In this document: piece by piece, positions 44,601-52,907 of the stretch
Position numbering within the stretch: position 1 is the stretch's first letter
Layout of the letters: the number at the start of each line of letters is the position of its first letter
Program-made: the position numbers and the translations under genes
Assembly (NCBI GenBank): GCA_900316285.1
Contig: ONCG01000015.1
Location: forward strand, 94,174 to 158,173
Origin: an uncultured Prevotellaceae bacterium
GTDB taxonomy: Bacteria; Bacteroidota; Bacteroidia; Bacteroidales; Bacteroidaceae
Direction of reading: 5' to 3'
DNA: 64,000 nucleotides
Notes under the pieces: model-generated
The model's database searches: none
What the model was told of the DNA's origin: nothing
The model's input: only the letters and a program-made list of their open reading frames with translations

Positions 44601-44629
44601 CCCACAGATTACACTGATTTCTCAGATTT
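44601..44629. repeat. CACAGATT microrepeat upstream of the GxxExxY gene
   Basis: CCCACAGATTACACTGATTT followed by CTCAGATTT: the same type as 45021-45180 and 15460-15510. Confidence 0.6.
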
Positions 44630-45019
44630 ATGAATGTCTTTCTTACCGCAGAAGAGGAACTCAACCAAAAGACCTATACGATTATTGGTGCAGCGATGGA
44701 AGTCCACAAACAATTGGGGTGCGGTTTTCTTGAGGCAGTCTATGGCGATGCTTTAGCGATAGAATTCAGCCAAAGAAATATTCCTTTTGAAAGGGAGAAG
44801 GTATTTGAAATCAATTATAAAGGAAAGAGGTTAAATCATACTTATGTAGCTGATTATGTTTGTTATGGAAACCTCATCGTTGAATTAAAAGCAGTTGATA
44901 AACTTTTAGATGTACACAGATCGCAAGTAATCAATTACTTGCATATATCCAACTCTCCACTAGCGTTGCTGATTAACTTTGGACAACCGTCTCTGGAATT
45001 TGAGCGTTTAAGGAATTAA
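44630..45019 (+). CDS. GxxExxY family protein, 129 aa
   Basis: Small protein with the family-naming motif in CGFLEAVYGDALAIEF and the later VELKAVDKLLDVHRSQVINYL, which has the look of a nuclease-like (E-x-K) core. The function of the family is not settled. The gene is tightly enclosed by CACAGATT/ATCTGTGAAAT microrepeats on both sides, as if inserted or co-mobile with them. Confidence 0.85.
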   Translation: MNVFLTAEEELNQKTYTIIGAAMEVHKQLGCGFLEAVYGDALAIEFSQRNIPFEREKVFEINYKGKRLNHTYVADYVCYGNLIVELKAVDKLLDVHRSQVINYLHISNSPLALLINFGQPSLEFERLRN

Positions 45020-45189
45020 TCTGTGAAATCCATAAAAATAGTCACATCAACAGAGAAAGGATTTAATAATCTGAGTCATCTGTGAAATCTGTGGAAAAAT
45101 CTCATCTGTGAAATCGAAATAATATTTCCATCAACAGTATAAAGATTAAAATCTGAGTCATCTGTGAAATCTGTGGAAAAAATAACTCC
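45020..45189. repeat. ATCTGTGAAATCTGTGG microrepeat cluster
   Basis: ATCTGTGAAATC occurs repeatedly (45021, 45079, 45105, 45160 regions), with CTGAGTCATCTGTGAAATCT twice. The ATG of the CLC gene (ATGACATCTGTAGGAAAAAT) lies in a degenerate last unit. Confidence 0.7.
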
Positions 45190-46965
45190 ATGACATCTGT
45201 AGGAAAAATATACAAATGGGCTGAGCGGTTGCCTGAGAAGCAACTGATGATCATGCTGGCGCTGGGCGTGGGATTCTTCGCCTCGGTGGCAGCATATATT
45301 CTGCATCGGCTGATTGAGGTCATCCAACACCTGCTCACGTCACGTTTCGACTCTACTTCCCATAACCTGCTCTATCTGGTGCTTCCCGTCGTAGGCATTT
45401 GGCTGACGATGCTCTTTGTGCGTTATGTGGTGAAGGACAATATCTCGCATGGTATCACACGAATCCTCTATGCCATCTCCTCGAAAAAGTCGCGACTAAA
45501 AGGCCATAACTGCTGGACATCGGTCATCGCATCGGCCATCACCATCGGCTTCGGTGGATCGGTGGGTGCCGAGGCACCAATCGTACTTACTGGATCGGCT
45601 ATTGGCTCGAACCTCGGGCAACGCTTCCACCTCGACAACAAGCAGTTGATGCTGCTGGTGGGTTGCGGAGCGGCGGCAGCTATCGCCGGCATCTTCAAGG
45701 CTCCGATGGCAGGACTGGTGTTCACCTTCGAAGTTCTTATGGTGGACCTCTCCATGGCTTCCTTGCTGCCGATTCTCACGGCCAGCGTCACCGCCACATG
45801 TTTCACCTATATCTTCGTTGGCAGCGACTCGCTGTTCTCATTCCATCTGGATAGCGCATGGCAGCTGGAGCGCGTCCCAGCCAGCATCCTGCTGGGATTG
45901 TTCTGCGGATTCGTCAGCCTATACTTCATCCGCACGATGGCCATCTGCGAAGGGGTGTTCGGCCGCCTGAAGGAAAACCGTTATGCACGGTTGGCCCTCG
46001 GCGGCATCCTGCTGAGTCTGCTTATCTTCCTCTTCCCCGCCCTCTATGGTGAAGGCTATAACGCCTTGAACATCCTGCTGAACGGCGAAAACGAAGCTGA
46101 CTGGAACCAGATGCTCAACAACTCACTCTTCTACGGACATGGCAACATGCTGCTTTGGTATATTGCCTTCGTGGTGCTGACGAAAGTGGTTGCAACTTCG
46201 GCCACCAACGGTGGTGGCGGTGTGGGCGGAACCTTCGCACCGTCGTTGTTCATCGGCGGTTTCAGCGGATTCCTCTTCGCCCGTCTTTGGAACATCTATG
46301 AGCTGGGGCCCATCGTGCCGGAGAAGAATTTTACACTGCTGGGAATGGCAGGAGTGATGGCGGGTGTGATGCACGCTCCGCTGACGGGAATTTTCCTCAT
46401 CGCCGAGATTACGGGCGGCTATCAGCTGTTCATACCACTTATCATTGTCAGCGTGGCTGCAGTGATCACCATCAGCCGTTTTGAGCCCCATAGCATCTAT
46501 GCCATTCGACTGGCACGAGAAGGAAAGTTGCTCACACACCATGTTGACAACTCCGTGCTCACGCTGATGAGTCTCGACAGCGTTATCGAAAGAGAATATA
46601 CGGCCGTCAGCCCTGATATGCCGCTGGGACGATTGATACATGTTATCAGTCAGAGTCGTGGCGACTTTATTCCTGTCGTCGACACGGCCAACCACCTCAT
46701 CGGCGAGATCGACGTCACCCGCATGCGACATGTGATGTTCCGCACAGAACTCTACGGGCGCTTCAAGGCGAGCGATGTGATGTCGCCCATCCAGGCTACG
46801 GTTTCTCCCGGTGATCAGATGGTGGAGGTGATGCATCAGTTTGAATCTACCAACACCAATAACCTGCCGGTCATCAACATGGACGGCACCCTCGAAGGTT
46901 ACATCTCCCGTAACCGCACCTATAGTCTCTATCGTAAGATTGTATCCGACTATTCTACGGAATAA
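45190..46965 (+). CDS. CLC-type chloride channel/antiporter with CBS pair, 591 aa
   Basis: Polytopic CLC protein: the selectivity segments are GFGGSVGAEAPIVLTGSAIG (GxEGP-like, with the gating Glu), FKAPMAGLVFTFEV and GGGVGGTFAPSLFIGGFSG (GxFxP-like). Two C-terminal CBS domains follow (about 455-585; TAVSPDMPLGRLIHVI and MSPIQATVSPGDQMVEVM). It is in the same direction as the Sua5-like gene; Sua5-CLC-fmt is a common Bacteroidota grouping, but fmt is turned away here. Its start codon lies in repeat DNA. Confidence 0.95.
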   Translation: MTSVGKIYKWAERLPEKQLMIMLALGVGFFASVAAYILHRLIEVIQHLLTSRFDSTSHNLLYLVLPVVGIWLTMLFVRYVVKDNISHGITRILYAISSKKSRLKGHNCWTSVIASAITIGFGGSVGAEAPIVLTGSAIGSNLGQRFHLDNKQLMLLVGCGAAAAIAGIFKAPMAGLVFTFEVLMVDLSMASLLPILTASVTATCFTYIFVGSDSLFSFHLDSAWQLERVPASILLGLFCGFVSLYFIRTMAICEGVFGRLKENRYARLALGGILLSLLIFLFPALYGEGYNALNILLNGENEADWNQMLNNSLFYGHGNMLLWYIAFVVLTKVVATSATNGGGGVGGTFAPSLFIGGFSGFLFARLWNIYELGPIVPEKNFTLLGMAGVMAGVMHAPLTGIFLIAEITGGYQLFIPLIIVSVAAVITISRFEPHSIYAIRLAREGKLLTHHVDNSVLTLMSLDSVIEREYTAVSPDMPLGRLIHVISQSRGDFIPVVDTANHLIGEIDVTRMRHVMFRTELYGRFKASDVMSPIQATVSPGDQMVEVMHQFESTNTNNLPVINMDGTLEGYISRNRTYSLYRKIVSDYSTE

Positions 46966-46983
46966 GAGGAGAGGACAATGATG

Positions 46984-47025
46984 AAGGGGGTGTCAAAATG
47001 GAACTATTCATTTTGACACCCCCTT
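46984..47025. terminator. Bidirectional terminator between CLC gene and btuG
   Basis: The 15-bp perfect stem GGGGGTGTCAAAATG / CATTTTGACACCCCC has an 8-base loop (GAACTATT), an AA flank on the left and TTT on the right. Convergent genes end on either side. Confidence 0.92.
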
Positions 47026-47042
47026 TATTGGTTTTCTTCCCT

Positions 47043-48155
47043 TTATTCAAACACGGGCACCTGCTTCGTGTGGTTCACGAAGAGGAGTGTGCCGGGATTG
47101 ACACCACACTCATAGGTTCCAACGTATTCGCCATCGTAGTTATAGCGTACCACATAACCATCCTGCTTGTAGCTGACCGACTCGGTGCCATCAGCATTGG
47201 GGTATTTCTTGCGCGAGGAGATGAACACGCTGCCAGTAATAGGATCAACGCCGATAGCACATGGCGAATCGATCTCCGTACCATCGATGAATTTCGTCTC
47301 TTGATTCGTCTTGAGATCGACCACTGTGTAGGTGTTCTTTTCATTCCAACTTTCATCGTAGAAAGAGCCGATGAGATAGAGGCTGTCCTCGTAATACGCC
47401 ATATAGGTAGCATTAGCAATGACAGTGACATTGTCAGACATGTCAATGCGCTGAATGGTAGCAGGAACATCGAAATAATTTCCCCAAGAAGAAAGGAAAA
47501 GATCTTGACCTGCTGCGATGAGCTGATTGGGATTGGCGGCCACCGTTACATCCTTCTCCTTGGCAAGTGTCTCGGCATTGAGTTTCACGACGTTGGTGTT
47601 GTAGGTATAGTCGCTGTTCCAGGCATTGCAAACATAGACGCTGCCGGCACGATAGGCGATGCCCTCGAGATTGGTGCCCACGATGGGCGACTTCTTAACA
47701 ACCTTCAGCGACAGGGTGTCCACCTTTGACACCTCGCCCGTATAAGCGGACACATAGACAAACTGTCCATCGGTGCATAGTTCGCGAGGAGCGGTAATAG
47801 CAATCGGCGACAGAGCTTTCAGCGTCTTGGCATCAATGACTTCCACACGATTTTCCTCCTGCGTGGCGATGTAGATCTTTGAGCCACATTGAATAGCGTT
47901 GTTGGGCGTACCGCCCAGCGAGCGACCATTGGCAGCCTGGAACACACGGCGGCTCACCGTTCCTGTGGCATAGTCGAGGTAGTCGAGCGAACCGTTCACC
48001 TGATCGAAGTAGCTTCCTTCGTTGAGGATGAACAGACCATCGGCGACAGGCACATCTTGATACGAGATGGGTTTCACGGAATCATCGTCGCTACACGCTG
48101 TGAGGACGAAGGCGCCTGCGAGGAGGCAGGCAAAGAGTTTCATGTACTTTTTCAT
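47043..48155 (-). CDS. btuG: BtuG-like surface lipoprotein (YncE/DUF5074-type propeller), 370 aa
   Basis: Lipoprotein signal MKKYMKLFACLLAGAFVLTAC with Cys at 21 followed by SDDD, the surface-export signal type of Bacteroides. The mature part is a seven-bladed propeller-like series of YncE repeats (GLFILNEGSY, IYIATQEENRVEVID, VYVSAYTGEVSKVD, GSVYVCNAW). In Bacteroides, BtuG caps BtuB and captures cobalamin with very high affinity. It lies 40 bases behind the TonB receptor under the cobalamin riboswitch, so I call it BtuG. Confidence 0.85.
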   Translation of the reverse strand: MKKYMKLFACLLAGAFVLTACSDDDSVKPISYQDVPVADGLFILNEGSYFDQVNGSLDYLDYATGTVSRRVFQAANGRSLGGTPNNAIQCGSKIYIATQEENRVEVIDAKTLKALSPIAITAPRELCTDGQFVYVSAYTGEVSKVDTLSLKVVKKSPIVGTNLEGIAYRAGSVYVCNAWNSDYTYNTNVVKLNAETLAKEKDVTVAANPNQLIAAGQDLFLSSWGNYFDVPATIQRIDMSDNVTVIANATYMAYYEDSLYLIGSFYDESWNEKNTYTVVDLKTNQETKFIDGTEIDSPCAIGVDPITGSVFISSRKKYPNADGTESVSYKQDGYVVRYNYDGEYVGTYECGVNPGTLLFVNHTKQVPVFE

Positions 48156-48195
48156 TTTGTTGTTTGTTTTATTGATTGATATTTAACTGAATATT

Positions 48196-50478
48196 CTATA
48201 TTGGCACGACGAGTTGCATGCGCCACGAGCGGCCGGGCATGGGATAGTGTGCGACGATAGCATATTGCCGGTCGAAGATGTTCTGCATCGTAAAACGAAG
48301 AGTAATGGGTGCCCCTCCCCGACTCACCCATGTAGGGAGGGAGAAAGAGCGCCAGAACGAAAGGTCGGTCACGCCAAATCCCGGCATGCGGGTGCCTTCG
48401 GTATGCTCCACTGTTGTCCACCGACACGACTGCACGCTATTGGTAACCGACGCACAAACCCACAGATTCTCCCACGATAGCGTCGCGCAAAGGGAGTGCT
48501 GAGGGACGTAGGGCAACTGAAAATGATAGACTGGCGAGACACGCACCGTACTATTCATCGCTCGCTGCCAGCTGTAGTTGGCGTTGAGGGCAAGCATATG
48601 ACTCATGCTCAAACGCCAGGACACATCGCCCACCACATCGGTGCCGACAATGGTGGCGCGGTCGAGGTTCATGATGCGCCAAACGAACATGTTGAACGGC
48701 ACCGCGACAATCTTATCGGTCACCCGGTTGACATACATGTCGGCGGTAAGGCTGAGGTGTAGGGGAGATGCCGAAGCAACTCCGGACAGTCTCCCTCCTG
48801 ACTCCCAAGTAACTCCGACATCGAACTGCGATGCACGTTCAGGCCGTAGCGCAGAGGCACCGATGTGGTAGAAATAGAGTTCGTTGAAGGTAGGGAGGCG
48901 GAAAATATGTTTCCCCATCAGGCGCAGGTAGAGTTCCTTACCTGGCAGCAGCTGATAGGAGGCGCTCAGCGACGGGGCGAGGCTGGAATAGGAGGAACTT
49001 GTTTCTCTTGAGGAACCTGAAGAACTTTGTGAGCTGGAGGAATTTGATGATCTGGACCAGCTTAGGTGATAGAGTGCACGGGCGACGAGTGTGAGGCGCT
49101 GCCACTGCGCCTTGGCTGCCAAACACTGCAAAAACAACGTGCGATGTGGGTGAGCATCGTAGAGGGAAAGTGTGCTGTTCAGAGAGTTCTCCTGAACGTC
49201 GAGCGCATAGTCGAGCGAGAGCCAGGAGGTGGGTGCATAGAGCAACGATGCCGAGCCATAAGCCTCTCGTTGCCAATACTTTGCATCGCCGATTCCACTG
49301 CCGGGTGTACGATTCTGGTAGTCGGTATGCGACCAATTATATTTCGCATTCACCAGCAATGCAAAACGATCTGTGAGCGTCGAGCGAAAACGTAGCTGGC
49401 CAAAAGCATTTACATCGCACAGCCGCTCATGGTTCTCATTTGTATAATAATGTACGATACCCGGCAGTCGTCGGTTGCTGCCATAATAATACACCTTCCC
49501 AGAAAGAATGTTATTGGCATTCAGCTGCCAGTCGGCATTCAACTCTCCATGCCAAGTGTTCATCCGACTGTTCGTGCGCCGCTCGCGAGTGGTCAGCGAG
49601 ACGTTTTGCAAAGTGAATGGATAGTCATTGTCAGCATGGAAAAACTCGCCGATGGCCGAGAACGAGAGCCTACCCCCATCCTTGCCCAGAAGGGAGGGGA
49701 GATCAAGGCGGAATGAGGGGTTGACGAGGCCGAAAGAGCCAAGAGTAAAAGAAGACCCACCCCCCAGCCCGCCCTCCGTCGCGAATGAGGAATTCGCTCC
49801 CCTTTGTGGGGCCGCAGCCACATTAGTGGCTGCTCTGAAGACCCCAGTCGCCCGTGAAGGGAGGGGAGTAGATACTCTCTCAACTTGCCTTTCTTCCAGA
49901 TTTTCCAACTGGTCAGGCATTTCACTCCCCTCCCTCCACGGGAGGGGCTGGGGGGTGGGTCTCTGGAGGGGCAGGGGGGTGGGTCTGCTATCGGTATTCA
50001 AGCGCAGCGTGGCTGCTGCCGCTTGGTTGCGTGCCGGCTGGAAGATATTGTCGTCGTCGCCAATGACGAGCGACACCGATGACAGATGGTCGAGGCTATA
50101 GCGCGAGAGGTCGATTTCACCCGTCTGACAGTCGGAGAGTGCGATGCCATCGTAAACGACAGCCGTGTGGCGGGCACCGATGCCACGCACCGACACCGTC
50201 TTCATTCCTCCTGCCCCACCATAGTCGCGCACGCTCAGACCAGCCATGTGTTTCAGCGCATCCGTCATCGAGTGCATTCCCATGCGCGTCATGGCATCGC
50301 GGTCGATGTGCTGCACGGGAACCGTTGCCCTTACGGCATCAGTATGCCGCACGGCTACCACATCCACACGTTGTAACGTATGGATTACGCTGTCAACTTG
50401 TGCCATTCCTTCAATGGCATATAACGACAGCAGCAACAGCTGTAAAGCTTTCAACTGCAAACTGTCAACTATAAACAA
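48196..50478 (-). CDS. btuB: BtuB-like TonB-dependent cobalamin receptor, 760 aa
   Basis: Outer-membrane receptor: signal peptide, plug domain (VQHIDRDAMTRMGMHSMTDAL, AGLSVRDYGGAGGMKTVSVRG, YDGIALSDCQTGEIDLSRY) and a 22-strand-type barrel ending AIVAHYPMPGRSWRMQLVVPI. The riboswitch upstream and BtuG downstream identify the substrate as a corrinoid. Residues about 160-245 form a Pro/Gly-rich insert encoded by CCCCTCC/GGAGGGG repeat DNA (49730-50000) between plug and first strand. The first codons also lie in a TCAACT-type microrepeat. Confidence 0.9.
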   Translation of the reverse strand: MFIVDSLQLKALQLLLLSLYAIEGMAQVDSVIHTLQRVDVVAVRHTDAVRATVPVQHIDRDAMTRMGMHSMTDALKHMAGLSVRDYGGAGGMKTVSVRGIGARHTAVVYDGIALSDCQTGEIDLSRYSLDHLSSVSLVIGDDDNIFQPARNQAAAATLRLNTDSRPTPLPLQRPTPQPLPWREGSEMPDQLENLEERQVERVSTPLPSRATGVFRAATNVAAAPQRGANSSFATEGGLGGGSSFTLGSFGLVNPSFRLDLPSLLGKDGGRLSFSAIGEFFHADNDYPFTLQNVSLTTRERRTNSRMNTWHGELNADWQLNANNILSGKVYYYGSNRRLPGIVHYYTNENHERLCDVNAFGQLRFRSTLTDRFALLVNAKYNWSHTDYQNRTPGSGIGDAKYWQREAYGSASLLYAPTSWLSLDYALDVQENSLNSTLSLYDAHPHRTLFLQCLAAKAQWQRLTLVARALYHLSWSRSSNSSSSQSSSGSSRETSSSYSSLAPSLSASYQLLPGKELYLRLMGKHIFRLPTFNELYFYHIGASALRPERASQFDVGVTWESGGRLSGVASASPLHLSLTADMYVNRVTDKIVAVPFNMFVWRIMNLDRATIVGTDVVGDVSWRLSMSHMLALNANYSWQRAMNSTVRVSPVYHFQLPYVPQHSLCATLSWENLWVCASVTNSVQSCRWTTVEHTEGTRMPGFGVTDLSFWRSFSLPTWVSRGGAPITLRFTMQNIFDRQYAIVAHYPMPGRSWRMQLVVPI
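49730..50000. repeat. G/C-run repeat insert inside the btuB coding region
   Basis: CTCCCCTCCCTCCACGGGAG, GGGGTGGGTCTCTGGAGGGG and GAAGGGAGGGGAG resemble the arms of the elements at 54730 and 60702 (CCCCTCCTTCTGGAAGGAGG). The frame is kept throughout. Confidence 0.65.
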
Positions 50479-50524
50479 TCAACTGTAATCTGTTTCTCCC
50501 TTTCCCTTACATCGAGGGCATTGG

Positions 50525-50738
50525 GACGCACAGTCGTGCGACAACGGCAGGTCTTCTGACTTGCTGTCCGAGCGTGAACGCCTTCCCAAAGCAACTTGAA
50601 ACTAGAAACTTGAAACTAGAAACTCTACTTCAGTGGCATCTTGTTCGGCTCATGATAAGGACAGCTCACAGCAGCGGGACTGTTCAGGACTCTCACCTGA
50701 TTCCCTTTTCATCACCCTTTTTCAAGGGGCGAACCAAT
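50525..50738 (-). promoter_or_regulatory. Cobalamin riboswitch
   Basis: On the minus strand: GGGAATCAGGTGAGAGTCC, CCCGCTGCTGTGAGCTGTCC, GCCACTG...GGGAAGGC and the B12 box AAGTCAGAAGACCTGCC, in the family order. The helix between GCCACTG and GGGAAGGC carries a 30-base microrepeat (50591-50631), where length varies naturally. GTCGCACGACTGTGCGTC at 50525-50541 may form the expression-platform helix. Confidence 0.9.
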
Positions 50739-50745
50739 TGCGCTG

Positions 50746-50776
50746 CAAAGGTAATGCAAATCGAAGACAATACAAA
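50746..50776 (-). promoter_or_regulatory. Promoter of the riboswitch-btuB-btuG transcript
   Basis: Minus-strand TTTG (50773-50776), 19 bases, TACCTTTG (50746-50753): exact consensus. It is part of a cassette shared with the fmt promoter. Confidence 0.88.
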
Positions 50777-50889
50777 ACAAAATTGTAAAATTTTGCTTTT
50801 ATTGTTGAGATGCAGCTTACTTTCAACGAAGTTAAAGGTAGTAAAAAGTTTAGAGTTTAGAGTTTAGAGTTTTTTTAGGTGGAAAACGA
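50754..50889. other. Upstream part of the duplicated promoter cassette and TAGAGTTT microrepeat
   Basis: TGCAAATCGAAGACAATACA through GATGCAGCTTACTTTCAACG matches 42430-42505. Three TTTAGAG units follow (about 50850-50872). No gene. Confidence 0.6.
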
Positions 50890-50925
50890 AAAAAGGTAAG
50901 AAACCCGCAGGCTTCTTACCTTTTT
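50890..50925. terminator. Terminator of the SLC13 transporter gene
   Basis: AAAAAGGTAAGAAACC / GGCTTCTTACCTTTTT with loop CGCA, followed by T-rich sequence on the minus strand, 57 bases after the stop at 50982. Confidence 0.82.
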
Positions 50926-50981
50926 AGAGGCAACTTTGTTTTTTTGTTACCTTGTTACTTTGTCATTTTGTTACCTTGTCA

Positions 50982-52559
50982 TCACACGCCTAAGAATGCC
51001 TTGACGAGGAAGTAAACAAGGGGTACCGTGATGAGGAACACACCAATGATGTCGAGGATAATACCAGCCTTGATCATCTTCGTGATGGGTATGTAACCAG
51101 AAGCGTAGACGATGGCATTCGGCGGAGTCGACACAGGCAGCATGAAGGCCAGCGAGGTGCAGAGAGCCATGACAACGCAGACAGGGATGGGGCTGAAGCC
51201 CATCGACACAGCTGTTGCGATGGCAATCGGGCCCATGAGGTTGGCCACTGCCGTATTGGAGGTGAGCTCGGAAAGGAACAGAGCCGTTACGGAGAACAGC
51301 GTGAGGAAGACGATTTCTGAGGGATTGCCACCCAACATACTTGTCAGCGACTCACCAATCCACTGCGACAGACCTGTTGAGAACACCATACCTCCGATAG
51401 CAAGACCACCACCGAAGAGAAGCAGTGTGCCCCACTCGATACCTTTGACACCTTCTTTCCATTCCAAGGTCATCTTACCACTCTTGGTGTCGACGGGCAA
51501 GACGAACAGCAACAGACCACCAATCATGGCTGCAATAGCTTCGGGGAAGTATTTGTTATAGGTCTTGATGATATCTGCATCCAAGGCATCGGGAGCAATG
51601 TTTTGAACGGCACTGAGAATACCCGGGAACACCCACAGCGTGACAGCCACGATGAAGGCGAAGAGCGTGTTCTTCTGAGCACGCGTCCACTTACCCAGAC
51701 CCTTCACACGTTCATTGATGAAGTCCTGTGCGCCTTCGATATGCTTTACGTCGGCGGGGAACATCTTCTGCAGGACGAAGAAGGTAACGATGAAATACAG
51801 GATCATGGCAGCGCCACCCCATACCATCCAGTCGAAGAATGTGATGTGGGGAGCATCGGGAGCCAACTCACGGAGGAAGCCAATCATGATGATGTTAGGA
51901 GGCGTGCCAATCGGGGTGAGCACACCACCGATGGAGCAAGCATAGGCCGTCATCAGCATCAGGCCAGTGGAATATTTATAGGTCGACAGGTCAATGATCT
52001 TACCATTGGCAGCCATCATCTCGCGAATAGCCTCCAGCAGGCCAAGGGCGATGGGGAACATCATGGCAGCAGTAGCTGTGTTGCTGATCCAGCCAGAGCA
52101 GAGCATACAGGCCAAACCAATGGCCAGGAAGATGCGACGTGGCGAGTCGCCCACCCACTTCATCGACATGATGCCGTATGCAATACGTTTATCTAGGCCA
52201 TTCACCATCATACCCTTTGCAATCAAGAAGCCTCCCATGAACAGGAAGATCATCGGACTCGCAAAATTCGCGAATGCATCTTTTACCGGGACAACGCCAA
52301 AAATCACACAGAGCGTCGGTCCAAGAAGCGAAGTGACAGGAATGGGTACAGGTTCGCAAATCCACCAGAATGCAACAAATGTCACAATAGCCAGCAACTT
52401 GTGTGCCTCAGGATTGTCGGCAAGTCCGGCAATCGGCATAAACCAAACACACAGGGCACAGAGAGGTCCCATGATAGCGCCAAAGATATGGCGTTTTCGA
52501 TCGAATGCGGCTTCCTTTGCACTATATTCAGCCGCAGAATTTGTTTTTTCTGTTTCCAT
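50982..52559 (-). CDS. SLC13/DASS-family anion symporter, 525 aa
   Basis: Inner-membrane sodium-coupled carrier for dicarboxylates or sulfate-type anions. The two SNT motifs are SNTATAAMMFPIAL and SNTAVANLMGPIAIA, each with TPPN partners (IGTPPNIIMIGF; STPPNAIVYASGYIP). About 12-14 membrane segments. The substrate cannot be fixed, but C4-dicarboxylates are common. Own promoter and terminator. Confidence 0.92.
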   Translation of the reverse strand: METEKTNSAAEYSAKEAAFDRKRHIFGAIMGPLCALCVWFMPIAGLADNPEAHKLLAIVTFVAFWWICEPVPIPVTSLLGPTLCVIFGVVPVKDAFANFASPMIFLFMGGFLIAKGMMVNGLDKRIAYGIMSMKWVGDSPRRIFLAIGLACMLCSGWISNTATAAMMFPIALGLLEAIREMMAANGKIIDLSTYKYSTGLMLMTAYACSIGGVLTPIGTPPNIIMIGFLRELAPDAPHITFFDWMVWGGAAMILYFIVTFFVLQKMFPADVKHIEGAQDFINERVKGLGKWTRAQKNTLFAFIVAVTLWVFPGILSAVQNIAPDALDADIIKTYNKYFPEAIAAMIGGLLLFVLPVDTKSGKMTLEWKEGVKGIEWGTLLLFGGGLAIGGMVFSTGLSQWIGESLTSMLGGNPSEIVFLTLFSVTALFLSELTSNTAVANLMGPIAIATAVSMGFSPIPVCVVMALCTSLAFMLPVSTPPNAIVYASGYIPITKMIKAGIILDIIGVFLITVPLVYFLVKAFLGV

Positions 52560-52616
52560 TCGGATAATTTTTTATAGTTTGTGATTAAAAAGTATCATTT
52601 TTGCGATTAAACTTTG

Positions 52617-52647
52617 CAAAAGTAATAATTATTTCCGAATGAGCAAA
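52617..52647 (-). promoter_or_regulatory. Promoter of the SLC13 gene 50982-52559
   Basis: Minus-strand TTTG (52644-52647), 19 bases, TACTTTTG (52617-52624), about 50 bases before the start. Confidence 0.85.
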
Positions 52648-52665
52648 GAAAAAAGTAAAAAAAAG

Positions 52666-52722
52666 TTTACCATTCATCATCAGCCAGCAATTGCAGCATG
52701 TTGGCTCATGATGAACGGTAAA
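52666..52722 (-). terminator. Terminator of the SLC13 gene 52908-54413
   Basis: Arms TTTACCATTCATCAT+AGCCA and TGGCT+ATGATGAACGGTAAA pair with two mismatches, and on the minus strand a run of eight T follows. It lies upstream of the next gene's promoter. Confidence 0.82.
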
Positions 52723-52907
52723 ATCTATTGCGTTGATAATCAGTGAGATGACCAATGGTCAATGCTCCACCCGATTAAATTGATTCCTTAGAGTCGATGA
52801 CTTAACGTCTCGAGGTCATGAATCTTTCATGCAACGGGCAGACACGGGGGTCTGCCCCTACACCTCAGCTCTAAACTCTAAACTCTCAACTATCAACTAT
52901 CAACTCC

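Larger units (their letters stand above)
52560..52907. other. Gap between the two SLC13 genes: promoter, terminator, repeats
   Basis: Besides the promoter and terminator listed separately, it holds CGGGCAGACACGGGGGTCTG (52835-52861), near-identical in reverse to 60603-60628, and a TAAACTCTAAACTCTCAACT microrepeat at 52866-52905. No gene. Confidence 0.6.

Noticed and set aside
48152-48427. Minus-strand frame overlapping the end of btuB
   Set aside because: It lies in another frame of the receptor gene, whose barrel end and terminal residues are convincing.
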